From NCBI RefSeq assembly GCF_026625765.1, contig NZ_CP113062.1, positions 2,480,001 to 2,544,000 of the forward strand: a DNA stretch of 64,000 bases, read 5' to 3'. Source of the DNA: Frigoribacterium sp. SL97. GTDB taxonomy: Bacteria; Actinomycetota; Actinomycetes; Actinomycetales; Microbacteriaceae. The stretch's first letter is position 1; every line of letters begins with the position of its first letter. Under the pieces are notes generated by a model. That model did not search any database. It saw nothing but the letters and a program-made list of their open reading frames with translations, and had not been told where the DNA came from. Made by a program: the position numbers and the translations under genes. Of this stretch, positions 25,833 to 33,448 are shown piece after piece.

Positions 25833-26873
25833 TCACCGGCCGAGCGCGACGGCGACGGCCTCGACGTCGCTCTCGTCGTTCCAGAGGTGGAAGGCCACGC
25901 GGACGCGACCGGCGCGCCCCGAGACCACGAGACCGGCGTCGCCGAGGAGGCGCTGGTCGCGTCCGTCGGGATCGGCCCAGGTCACGATCGCGCGGCTCTG
26001 CGCCTCGATCCCGAGCCGCGAGCAGAGCGCGTCGCCCGACCCGGCGGCGTGCGCCCAGGTCTCGTCGGGGTCGAGCGCGGCGAACGTCGTGAGCGCGGGC
26101 AGCGCCCCGGCCCAGGCCTGCCAGGCGGGCGACACGTCGAAGGCCCGCGCGTCCGTGGCGAGGCTCATGTCGGGGCCGTAGCACGAGGCCCACACGTCGT
26201 CGCCCGCGTACCAGCCGGCCTGGGCCGGGACCATGGCCTCCTTTAGCCGCTCCCCCACGGTGAGGAACGCCACCCCTCGCGGGCAGCACAACCACTTGTA
26301 GGCATGCGTGACGCTGGCGTCGTACCGCGAGGCGGCGACGGGCCGCACGCCGGCCGCCTGCGTGAGGTCGCACAGCGTCAACGCCCCGTGTCGGGCCGCC
26401 GCGGCGACGATGGCGGCGTCGTCGGCGACCTCGCCGGTGGCGGACTGGACGGCCGACCAGGCCACGAGGTGCGTGCCGGGCCCGACGGAGCCGGCCAGCT
26501 CGGCCAGCGGGACGCTCCGCACCCGGATGCCCCGCGCCTCCTGCACCACGAAGGGGTAGACGATCGAGCTGAAGTCGCCCGTGGGCACCAGCACCTCGGC
26601 GCCGTCCGGGACCGAGGCCGCGATGACGGCGACCATCGCCGACGTCTGCGACGCGATGGCCACGCGGTCGACGCCGACCCGGGCCAGCCGCGCGAAGGCC
26701 GCGCGCGCCTCCTCGACGACGGCGCCGTAGGCGGCCGGGCCGGCCCGACCGGACGACCACCGGTCAAGGTCGGCGCGCGACGCCTCGATCGTGGACCGCA
26801 TCGGCAGGCCCATGGTGCAGGCGGCGAGGTAACCCGGTGCCGGGGCGAAGAGGTCGGGTCGGGGCGCGGTCAT
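25833..26873 (-). CDS. Aminotransferase class V-fold PLP-dependent enzyme
   Basis: The 346-residue protein has the class V fold. The PLP-binding aspartate is D169 in LTLCDLTQAAG, and the Schiff-base lysine is K193 in THAYKWLCCPRG. SQTSAMVAVIAASVPDGAEV is the phosphate-binding cradle. The overall layout resembles isopenicillin-N epimerase-like or kynureninase-like members more than IscS/SufS, as there is no mobile cysteine loop. The substrate is unknown. ATG 26873 follows GAGGAC. The gene is divergent from a LysR regulator 81 bases away and is therefore its likely target. Confidence 0.82.
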   Translation of the reverse strand: MTAPRPDLFAPAPGYLAACTMGLPMRSTIEASRADLDRWSSGRAGPAAYGAVVEEARAAFARLARVGVDRVAIASQTSAMVAVIAASVPDGAEVLVPTGDFSSIVYPFVVQEARGIRVRSVPLAELAGSVGPGTHLVAWSAVQSATGEVADDAAIVAAAARHGALTLCDLTQAAGVRPVAASRYDASVTHAYKWLCCPRGVAFLTVGERLKEAMVPAQAGWYAGDDVWASCYGPDMSLATDARAFDVSPAWQAWAGALPALTTFAALDPDETWAHAAGSGDALCSRLGIEAQSRAIVTWADPDGRDQRLLGDAGLVVSGRAGRVRVAFHLWNDESDVEAVAVALGR

Positions 26874-26927
26874 GTCCTCAGGCTCCCCCCGTCGAGACCG
26901 GAGGACAACCACCAGTGTCTGAGGCCG

Positions 26928-26948
26928 ATCATCACCGCGGCTTATGAT
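26928..26948. promoter_or_regulatory. LysR-type operator overlapping the lysR -10 box
   Basis: ATCAT, eleven bases, ATGAT forms a perfect dyad with a T-N11-A core, the known LysR box. Its right half contains the TATGAT -10 box (26943-26948) that lies six bases before the GTG of the lysR gene. Binding should repress lysR and, from 55 bases upstream of the aminotransferase start, could activate that gene. Confidence 0.65.
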
Positions 26949-26954
26949 TCGACC

Positions 26955-27911
26955 GTGCCCGACGACCTCGACCTCGCGTCCCTGCGCGTCGTCCGCGCCG
27001 TGGCCGACACCGGCAGCATCACGGCGGCGGCCGCCCTGCTCGGCTACAGCCAACCCGCCGTCAGCCAGCAGCTGCGTCGAGCCGAACGCCAGGTCGGGCA
27101 ACCGCTCGTGCTCCGCGCCGGGCGCGGCGTCGCCCTCACCGAGGCCGGGCACAGGCTCGCCGCGCACGCCGTCCACGTGCAGGCGGCCCTCGACGCCGCA
27201 CGGCAGGACCTCGACGACCTGGGCGGCGTCGCCACGGGCCACGTCACCCTGGCTGGGTTCCCCAGCGCGTCGTCGACGATCGTCCCCGACGTGCTCTCGC
27301 GCCTGCGCGACCGGCACCCGGGCCTCACGGTCGACTACGTCGAGGCGGAACCCCCGGAGGCGCTGGCACGACTGCGCGACGGCTCGGCGGACGTCGCGGT
27401 CACCTTCCGTCACGGGGGCGACCCCGGGGGCGAACGCGACCTCGACGGTCTGCTGCACCGCGCCTCCTTCGTCGACCGCACGGTGCTCGCCGTGCCGTCG
27501 GCCCACCCGTTCACGCGAGGCGACGACTTCGGCGGCCTCGCGCACGAGAGGTGGATCGGCGGATGCCCCCGCTGCCGGGGCCACCTGCTCGCGACCTGCG
27601 CCGCGTCCGGGTTCGAGCCCGAGATCGTGCTCGAGACCGACAACGCCCTGGCCGTGCTCGGCCTCGTCGCGGCGGGCCTCGGCGTCGCCCTGCTCCCGGG
27701 GCTCTCGCTCGTGTCCGCCGCCGTGCCTCGCGGGGTGCGGGTGGTGGAGCTCGACGACGGCCTCGCCCGCGTCGTGCACGTGGTCCACGGGCGTGGCGGC
27801 GACCGCGTGCCGAGCGTGCGGGCGGTCCTCGACGCCTTCGAGCAGGTGGACGGCGACGCGCTGGGCCTCGTGCCGGTGCCACGGGGCGAGCCGTCCACGG
27901 CGCCGGGTTAG
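26955..27911 (+). CDS. LysR-family transcriptional regulator
   Basis: The 318-residue protein has an N-terminal winged helix with the recognition region ITAAAALLGYSQPAVSQQLR, a linker helix, and a periplasmic-binding-like effector domain from about residue 90. GTG 26955 is fixed by the TATGAT box six bases upstream (leaderless), and also by family length. It faces the class V aminotransferase gene and shares an 81-base control region containing a T-N11-A box. The effector is probably an amino acid or derivative handled by that enzyme; this is inferred from position. Confidence 0.9.
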   Translation: MPDDLDLASLRVVRAVADTGSITAAAALLGYSQPAVSQQLRRAERQVGQPLVLRAGRGVALTEAGHRLAAHAVHVQAALDAARQDLDDLGGVATGHVTLAGFPSASSTIVPDVLSRLRDRHPGLTVDYVEAEPPEALARLRDGSADVAVTFRHGGDPGGERDLDGLLHRASFVDRTVLAVPSAHPFTRGDDFGGLAHERWIGGCPRCRGHLLATCAASGFEPEIVLETDNALAVLGLVAAGLGVALLPGLSLVSAAVPRGVRVVELDDGLARVVHVVHGRGGDRVPSVRAVLDAFEQVDGDALGLVPVPRGEPSTAPG

Positions 27912-27943
27912 GCTGGCCCGACGAACCAGGAGAGGTGCAGGTC

Positions 27944-28615
27944 GTGCGCACAAGACTGACCGTCGGCATCGCCGTCTCGGTGCTGGCCCTCGTCGGGCTG
28001 ACCGGCTGCTTCCCGAGCCTCGACGACCTCACCCCGGCCGGTGCGGGCGGATCGGCGACGACCCCCGGCCCGGGAGCCACCGGCGCGCCGCAGCCCCAGG
28101 TCACCGGGGCTCCCGGCACCGGCGGCGGCACGGGGTCGCAGCCCGACGCCCTCGCCCCCGGGGGCACGCTGCTCGGCCAGGTCAACTACAAGGACCTCAC
28201 CATCTACGTCTACGGCGTCGGCGAGCTGACGACCTCGGCGCCCTCCATCTACGCGCGCCCCGACGGCACCGACCCCTACCCCGCGGGCACCGACGTCGAG
28301 GTCACGGCCTACGTGCTGACGAACAACTCGCAGCGTCGGCTCGACCTGACCGACCTGAGCGCCGACTACTCGTCGTACGGCAACGACCTCGCCACGCAGG
28401 ACGTCTTCGCCGGGCAGGATCTGTTGACCCAGCTGGGCTACGAGACCTCGCTCGAGTCGAAGTTCCCCGCCGACAGCGCGAACTGGTACCTGCTGCCGGG
28501 CGAGTCGACCGTCTTCGCCAACGCCTGGTTCCACCGGGCGAGCGACGGACCGCTGACCCTGCAGTTCCTGTGGCCGGCCGAGCGGATCTTCCTGGGCGCC
28601 AACATCCAGTTCTGA
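27944..28615 (+). CDS. Putative lipoprotein
   Basis: The 223-residue protein has a lipoprotein signal, VRTRLTVGIAVSVLALVGLT followed by G-C22, then a Pro/Thr/Gly-rich linker to about residue 75 and a beta-rich domain. The fold region VEVTAYVLTNNSQRRLDLTD resembles DUF4352-like immunoglobulin-type domains. It would be anchored on the outer face of the membrane. GTG 27944 follows AGGAGAG by eight bases and a TAGGCT -10 box at 27909-27914. No enzymatic motif is visible, and its convergent neighbour is uppS. The function is unknown. Confidence 0.75.
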   Translation: MRTRLTVGIAVSVLALVGLTGCFPSLDDLTPAGAGGSATTPGPGATGAPQPQVTGAPGTGGGTGSQPDALAPGGTLLGQVNYKDLTIYVYGVGELTTSAPSIYARPDGTDPYPAGTDVEVTAYVLTNNSQRRLDLTDLSADYSSYGNDLATQDVFAGQDLLTQLGYETSLESKFPADSANWYLLPGESTVFANAWFHRASDGPLTLQFLWPAERIFLGANIQF

Positions 28616-28626
28616 CGGGCGTCCGG

Positions 28627-29424
28627 TCAGGCCGGACCGGGGGCGTCCACCGCTCCCCCGAAACGACGGGTGCGCGAGGCGTAGGTCTCGACGGCCTGCC
28701 AGAGGTCGGTCCGGGTGAAGTCCGGCCACAGCCGGTCGAGGAACACCATCTCGGCGTAGGCGGACTGCCAGAGCATGAAGTTGCTCGTGCGCTGCTCGCC
28801 CGAGCTGCGCACGAAGAGGTCGACGTCGGGCAGTTCGGGAGCGTACAGCCGCTTCTGGATCAGCTTCTCGCCGACGGCCGAGGGCTTGAGCCGACCGGCG
28901 GCGACGTCGTCGGCGATCGAGCGCACCGCGTCGGCGATCTCGGTCCGCCCGCCGTAGTTGACGCACATCGTCAACGTCAGGACGTCGTTGCCCTTGGTCA
29001 GCTCTTCGGCGAACTGCAGTTCCCTGATCACCGACCCCCACAGCCGCGGCTTCCGCCCGGCCCAGCGGACCCGCACGCCCCAAGCGTTCAGCTGGTCGCG
29101 ACGTCGGTGCAGCACGTCACGGTTGAAGCCCATCAGGAAGCGCACCTCGTCGGGCGAGCGCTTCCAGTTCTCGGTCGAGAACGCGTACACGCTGAGGTGC
29201 TTCACGCCGATCTGGATCGCCCCGGCGACCACGTCGAGCAGCGACATCTCGCCGGCCTTGTGGCCCTCGACGCGGGTGAGCCCGCGCCCGTTCGCCCAGC
29301 GGCCGTTGCCGTCCATCACGATCGCGACGTGCTCGGGCACGGCGCCCCGCGGCATCTCGGGCGGGTGGACGCCCGTCCAGTCGAGGGGGCGGAAGTCGGC
29401 GGCGTCGCGGTGGGTCTTCTTCAC
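28627..29424 (-). CDS. uppS: Isoprenyl (undecaprenyl/decaprenyl) diphosphate synthase, cis type
   Basis: This 265-residue cis-prenyltransferase makes the C50-C55 lipid carrier for cell-wall synthesis. The catalytic motif is MDGNGRWA at 37-44 with D38, and the RVEGHKAG block is at 51-58. FSTENWKRSPDEV and the terminal RSSGEQRTSNFMLWQSAYAE complete the signature. GTG 29424 overlaps the recO stop as GTGA and is preceded by AGAGAG, so it is translationally coupled. An upstream in-frame start would run into recO and is rejected. Actinobacteria carry two such enzymes, of short and long chain type; which one this is cannot be decided. Confidence 0.94.
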   Translation of the reverse strand: MKKTHRDAADFRPLDWTGVHPPEMPRGAVPEHVAIVMDGNGRWANGRGLTRVEGHKAGEMSLLDVVAGAIQIGVKHLSVYAFSTENWKRSPDEVRFLMGFNRDVLHRRRDQLNAWGVRVRWAGRKPRLWGSVIRELQFAEELTKGNDVLTLTMCVNYGGRTEIADAVRSIADDVAAGRLKPSAVGEKLIQKRLYAPELPDVDLFVRSSGEQRTSNFMLWQSAYAEMVFLDRLWPDFTRTDLWQAVETYASRTRRFGGAVDAPGPA

Positions 29425-30164
29425 GGTCTCTCTCTTCCGGGCACCCGGTCGACGTGCTGCAGCGATCGCAGTCCCCGTTCGAGGTGCCACTGCGTGTAGG
29501 CGGCGACGACGCCGCTCGCCTGGTTGCGGGTCGCGTCGGGTGCGTCCTCGGCGTGGTCCCAGTCCCCCGTGAGCAGCGCGCCCAACAGGGCCAGCGCCTC
29601 CTGCGTCAAGCGCGGAGCGCCGGGAGGCGCGTGCGAGTCGGCCACCACGCCACCGAGCTGGACGACGAAGGCCGAGTGCGGCCCGGGGGCACCGGTCACG
29701 GCGCAGTCGCCGAAGCTCGGCGACCAGCCCGCGATGCTGAGCGCACGCAAGAGGTACGAGTCGAGCGTGAGCTGGGGCGCGTGCTCGTGCCGCGCGAGCG
29801 AGCGGAGGGCCCCGACGAGCAGGAGGTACTGCTGCAGACCCGCCTCGGCCTCGGTCAGCTTGTCGGCCGTCTCGACCATCACGCTGCCGGCCGTGTAGCT
29901 CTCGTAGTCGGCCGCGATCACGGCACCGTACGAGCCGAGCGACTCGGCCTGCTGCACGATGTCGAGCGAGCGGCCCTCGTAGAGCTGCAGGTCGGCGACC
30001 ATCATCGGCTCGAGGCGCGCCCCGAACTTCGACGCCGTGCGTCGGACGCCCTTGGCCACGGCCCGGATCTTGCCGTGGTTGCGGCTGAGCATCGTGAGGA
30101 TGCGGTCGGCCTCACCCAGCTTGTGGGTGCGCAACACGACGCATTCATCACGGTAGACGGGCAC
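29421..30164 (-). CDS. recO: DNA repair protein RecO
   Basis: RecO helps load RecA onto SSB-coated single-stranded DNA. The 247-residue protein has the N-terminal OB-fold, VPVYRDECVVLRTHKLGEAD then RILTMLSRNHGKIRAVAKGVR, and an all-helical C-terminal part. In many bacteria RecO has a four-cysteine zinc site; here only one cysteine of that region remains (CAVTGAPGPH), so zinc binding has been lost. GTG 30164 is chosen because the extra nine upstream codons are not family-like. uppS follows with a four-base overlap. Confidence 0.93.
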   Translation of the reverse strand: MPVYRDECVVLRTHKLGEADRILTMLSRNHGKIRAVAKGVRRTASKFGARLEPMMVADLQLYEGRSLDIVQQAESLGSYGAVIAADYESYTAGSVMVETADKLTEAEAGLQQYLLLVGALRSLARHEHAPQLTLDSYLLRALSIAGWSPSFGDCAVTGAPGPHSAFVVQLGGVVADSHAPPGAPRLTQEALALLGALLTGDWDHAEDAPDATRNQASGVVAAYTQWHLERGLRSLQHVDRVPGRERP

Positions 30165-30198
30165 CGACCAAGCATCGCACGCGTGGTACAAACGTCAG

Positions 30199-30861
30199 GT
30201 GCACGCCACAGCCTTCGCCGTACCCCTGTGGGTGGACCTCCTCGCCGTCGGCATCGGCAGCCTTCAGGGGGCGATGTTCGCGTCGGAGTACAAGGACCGC
30301 CGTCTCGACCTGCTCGGCATCGCCATCATCGGGATCGCCACCGGGCTCGGCGGCGGCGTGCTGCGCGACGTGTTGCTCGGCGAGGTGCCGCGCGCCATGT
30401 CGAGCAACTGGTACCTGCTCGTCGCCGTCGCCGCGGCGATCGTCGGCATGGCGCTCCAGCGCGTGTTCACCCGGCTGGCCGGGGTCATCACCGTGCTCGA
30501 CGCGCTGACCATAGGCCTGCTCGGCGCGATCGGGTCGACCAAGGCGCTCTCGCTCGGACTGCCCGAGATCCCGGCCGTGTTCGTCGGGGTCATCGCGGCC
30601 GTCGGCGGCTCGGTGCTCCGCGACCTGCTGATGAACCTCACCATCGCGATGATGCACGTGGGATCGCTCTACGCCGTGGCGGCGGCCGGCGGCACCGTCG
30701 TGCTGGTCGTGGCCGTGACGCTCGGCGCACCCGTGGCCGTCTCCGCGATCGCGGGCACGTCGATCACCCTGGTCATCCGCATGCTGGCGGTACGGTTCGG
30801 CTGGACCCTGCCCGAGCAGCGCGCCCTCAGCCGGCTGCCCCGCTGGCGTCGTCCGCGCTGA
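30199..30861 (+). CDS. TRIC-type cation channel family membrane protein (UPF0126)
   Basis: The 220-residue protein has seven predicted helices arranged as an inverted duplication of three plus one. The hallmark glycine-rich kinked segments appear twice: GGGVLRDVLLGEVPRAM near 50 and GGSVLRDLLMNLTIAMM near 142. Bacterial homologues are monovalent-cation channels of the trimeric intracellular cation family. GTG 30199 lies six bases after TACAAA, a near-match to the leaderless arrangement, and is divergent from recO across 34 bases. No partner gene is present. Confidence 0.87.
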   Translation: MHATAFAVPLWVDLLAVGIGSLQGAMFASEYKDRRLDLLGIAIIGIATGLGGGVLRDVLLGEVPRAMSSNWYLLVAVAAAIVGMALQRVFTRLAGVITVLDALTIGLLGAIGSTKALSLGLPEIPAVFVGVIAAVGGSVLRDLLMNLTIAMMHVGSLYAVAAAGGTVVLVVAVTLGAPVAVSAIAGTSITLVIRMLAVRFGWTLPEQRALSRLPRWRRPR

Positions 30862-31044
30862 GTCCGGCTGCCCGGTCTCGACGCCCGGTCTCGACGCCGG
30901 GCCCGTCGCCGGGCTCGGCGTCGGGCCGGTTGCCGGGCACGTCGCCCCTCGTCGGGCCCGTCGCCCCTCGTCCCTCGTCGCTCGTCGGGCCCGTCGCCCC
31001 TCGTCGGGCCCGTCGTCCTTCGTCGGGCCCGGGCCGCACCCCTC

Positions 31045-31398
31045 GGCAACTCCTGCCCCCTGCGCCAGCGCACCCCGACACGCCGCACCCCCGCACCCCC
31101 GCGCGACACCGGGCAGGAGTTGCCCGCACCCGTCGCCAACTCCTGCCCCCTGCGCCAGCGCACCCCGACACGCCGCACCCCCGCACCCGCGGGCAACACC
31201 AGGCAGGAGTTACCCGCACCCGTCGGGAACTCCTGCCCCCTTGCGCCAGCACACCCGGACACGCCGCACAGCCGCGCCCTCGCGCGGCACCGGGCAGGAG
31301 TTGCCCGCACCCGTCGTAAACTCCTGCCCCCTGCGCCAACACACCCGGACACGCCGCACTTCGGCGCCTGCGCCCTACACGAGGCAGGAGTTGCCGAC
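31045..31398. repeat. Four-copy tandem array of the GGCAACTCCTGCC inverted repeat
   Basis: Units of about 90 bases begin near 31045, 31135, 31225 and 31316. Each opens with NNNAACTCCTGCCCCC and closes with GGCAGGAGTTGCC or GGCAGGAGTTACC. Between the arms lies TGCGCCARCRCACCCSGACAC (S = C/G), then GCCGCAC. The array fills most of 30862-31480, a 619-base stretch without a supportable gene. The left part, 30895-31035, is a looser series of CGTCGGGCCCGTCGCCCCT-like repeats. Being tandem, the whole array could fold as four successive hairpins. Confidence 0.85.
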
Positions 31399-31480
31399 AC
31401 CCGCAGGCGCGACACCGCCGGCACGACGACGCCCCCGGCACCGCGAGGGCACTGGGGGCGGGTCGGGTCGGGGCGGCCGC

Positions 31481-33241
31481 TCAGACCGACGCGAGCTCGC
31501 GCACGTCGGTCGTCGTGCGGATGGCGCGGTTCACCGCCGAGACGATGGCCTTGAGCGACGCCGTCGAGATGTCGGCGTCGATGCCGACTCCCCAGAGCCG
31601 CGTGCCGTCGACGTCGAGCTCGACGTAGGCCGCAGCCTGGGCGTCGCCCGAGGCGCTGAGGGTGTGCTCGACGTAGTCGTACAGCTTGACCTGGACGCCC
31701 TGCTCGGCGAGGACGGCGATGAAGGCCGCGATGGGCCCCGTGCCCCGGGCCGACGTCGACTCGACCGTCTCGCCGACCCGCAGGTCGACGTCGAGGACGG
31801 TCTCGCCCGACATGTCGCTCGCGGTGCTCGTCCGGGTCAACTCGAAGCGACCCCACTTGTCGTCGGCCGCGTCGGCGGGGAGGTACTCGTCCTGGAAGAT
31901 CGACCAGATGTGGGCGCTCGTCATCTCGCCCCCCTCCTGGTCGGTACGCGACTGCACGACGCCGCTGAACTCGATCTGCAGCTTGCGCGGCAGGTCGATG
32001 GCATGGTCGGCTTTCAGCAGGTAGGCCACGCCGCCCTTGCCCGACTGCGAGTTGACGCGGATGACCGCCTCGTAGCTGCGTCCCAGGTCTTTGGGGTCGA
32101 CCGGCAGGTACGGCACCGCCCACTCGAGCGCGTCGACGTCGACCCCGCGCGAGGCCGCGGTCGCGGCCATGGCCTCGAAGCCCTTCTTGATGGCGTCCTG
32201 GTGCGAACCGGAGAACGCCGTGTAGACGAGGTCGCCGGCCCAGGGGCTGCGCTCGTGCACGGGAAGCTGGTTGCAGTGCTCGGCGGTGCGCTTGACCATG
32301 TCGAGGTCGCTGAAGTCGATCTGCGGGTCGATGCCCTGGGTGAACAGGTTGATGCCCAGCGCGACGAGGTCGACGTTGCCCGTGCGCTCGCCGTTGCCGA
32401 AGAGGCAGCCCTCGATGCGGTCGGCACCGGCCAGGTAGCCCAGCTCGGCGGCCGCGATGCCGGTGCCCCGGTCGTTGTGCGGGTGCAGCGACAGGATGAC
32501 GCTGTCGCGGCGGGCCAGGTGACGGTGCATCCACTCGATCGAGTCGGCGTAGACGTTGGGGGTCGCCATCTCGACGGTCGCCGGCAGGTTGACGATCACC
32601 GGTCGCGAGGGCGTCGCGTCGAAGGCCTCGATCACCTGGTTGCAGATGTCGAGCGCGAAGTCGAGCTCGGTGCCGGTGTAGCTCTCGGGCGAGTACTCGT
32701 AGAACACGGCCGTCTCGGGGATGGTCTTCTCGGCCTCGAGGCACAGGCGGACGCCCTCGAGCGCGATGTCGACGATGCCCTGCCGGTCGGTGCGGAACAC
32801 GACGTCCCGCTGCAGCACGCTCGTCGAGTTGTACAGGTGGACGATGGCCTGCTTGGCGCCGGCGATCGACTCGTAGGTGCGGGCGATCAGGTGCTCGCGC
32901 GCCTGGGTCAGCACCTGGATCGTCACGTCGTCGGGGATGGCCCCCTCGTCGATGAGGCTGCGGACGAAGTCGAAGTCGGTCTGCGAGGCGCTCGGGAAGC
33001 CGACCTCGATCTCTTTGTAGCCCATGCCGACCAGCAGGTCGAACATGATGCGCTTGCGCTCCGGGCTCATCGGGTCGATCAGCGCCTGGTTGCCGTCGCG
33101 CAGGTCGACGGCGCACCAGCGGGGTGCCTCGGTGATGCGCTTGGACGGCCAGGTGCGGTCGGGCAGGTCGACGGCGATCTGCTCGTGGAAGGGCCGGTAC
33201 TTGTGGATCGGCATGGCCGAAGGCTGCTGTGCGTTCTTCAT
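31481..33241 (-). CDS. leuA: 2-isopropylmalate synthase
   Basis: LeuA condenses acetyl-CoA with 2-ketoisovalerate in the first committed step of leucine synthesis. The 586-residue protein is the long actinobacterial type II form. The TIM barrel has CAVDLRDGNQALIDPM near 43-58 and the metal-binding HPHNDRGTGIAAAEL block, followed by the C-terminal regulatory domain that binds leucine (GVGIDADISTASLKAIVSA). ATG 33241 follows the leader by 85 bases. Expression is probably attenuated through the 14-codon leucine-rich leader peptide at 33327-33371, and enzyme activity is inhibited by leucine in relatives. Confidence 0.96.
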   Translation of the reverse strand: MKNAQQPSAMPIHKYRPFHEQIAVDLPDRTWPSKRITEAPRWCAVDLRDGNQALIDPMSPERKRIMFDLLVGMGYKEIEVGFPSASQTDFDFVRSLIDEGAIPDDVTIQVLTQAREHLIARTYESIAGAKQAIVHLYNSTSVLQRDVVFRTDRQGIVDIALEGVRLCLEAEKTIPETAVFYEYSPESYTGTELDFALDICNQVIEAFDATPSRPVIVNLPATVEMATPNVYADSIEWMHRHLARRDSVILSLHPHNDRGTGIAAAELGYLAGADRIEGCLFGNGERTGNVDLVALGINLFTQGIDPQIDFSDLDMVKRTAEHCNQLPVHERSPWAGDLVYTAFSGSHQDAIKKGFEAMAATAASRGVDVDALEWAVPYLPVDPKDLGRSYEAVIRVNSQSGKGGVAYLLKADHAIDLPRKLQIEFSGVVQSRTDQEGGEMTSAHIWSIFQDEYLPADAADDKWGRFELTRTSTASDMSGETVLDVDLRVGETVESTSARGTGPIAAFIAVLAEQGVQVKLYDYVEHTLSASGDAQAAAYVELDVDGTRLWGVGIDADISTASLKAIVSAVNRAIRTTTDVRELASV

Positions 33242-33326
33242 GTCCTGTGGTCTCTCTCGCCCTCGAGGGGCTGCTCTTCGCGGGGGTGTCGGCCGACGAC
33301 GAACTCCGCGACGAGGGGGGCCTGGG

Positions 33327-33371
33327 TCAGGACTCGCCGCGGCAGCTAAGGAGGAGCAGGCCGGTGAACAC
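33327..33371 (-). CDS. leuL: leuA leader peptide
   Basis: A 14-codon ORF, VFTGLLLLSCRGES, ends 85 bases before leuA. Four consecutive leucine codons (CTG CTC CTC CTT) are the hallmark of leucine attenuation. The CTT is a rare codon in DNA of this composition, which would slow the ribosome more when charged tRNA-Leu is short. It begins six bases after TAGCCT, so the message is leaderless. GGCCTG in the leucine codons can pair with CAGGCC just beyond the stop, giving one of the alternative stems; the rest of the switch I have not resolved. LEU attenuators before actinobacterial leuA have been described by comparative analysis. Confidence 0.85.
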   Translation of the reverse strand: MFTGLLLLSCRGES

Positions 33372-33377
33372 GTGACG

Positions 33378-33383
33378 AGGCTA
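33378..33383 (-). promoter_or_regulatory. -10 box of the leuA leader transcript
   Basis: TAGCCT on the minus strand, six bases before the leader-peptide GTG at 33371. No clear -35 element. Confidence 0.6.
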
Positions 33384-33390
33384 GCACCGA

Positions 33391-33435
33391 CCGAGGAGGC
33401 GCGGGTCGTCGCGGGCCGGCACCGCGCCTCCTCGG
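33391..33435. terminator. Hairpin after the lysyltransferase-like gene from an inverted GGAGGCGCG pair
   Basis: CCGAGGAGGCGCGG (33391-33404) pairs with CCGCGCCTCCTCGG (33422-33435), a perfect 14-base-pair stem with a 17-base loop. It lies between the stop at 33449 and the leuA promoter. Confidence 0.7.
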
Positions 33436-33448
33436 CTCCCCCGCCCGA

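Noticed and set aside
31045..31398. Possible CRISPR array (four regularly spaced repeats)
   Set aside because: The arms are inverted within each unit, interiors are alike instead of unique spacers, and no cas genes are near.
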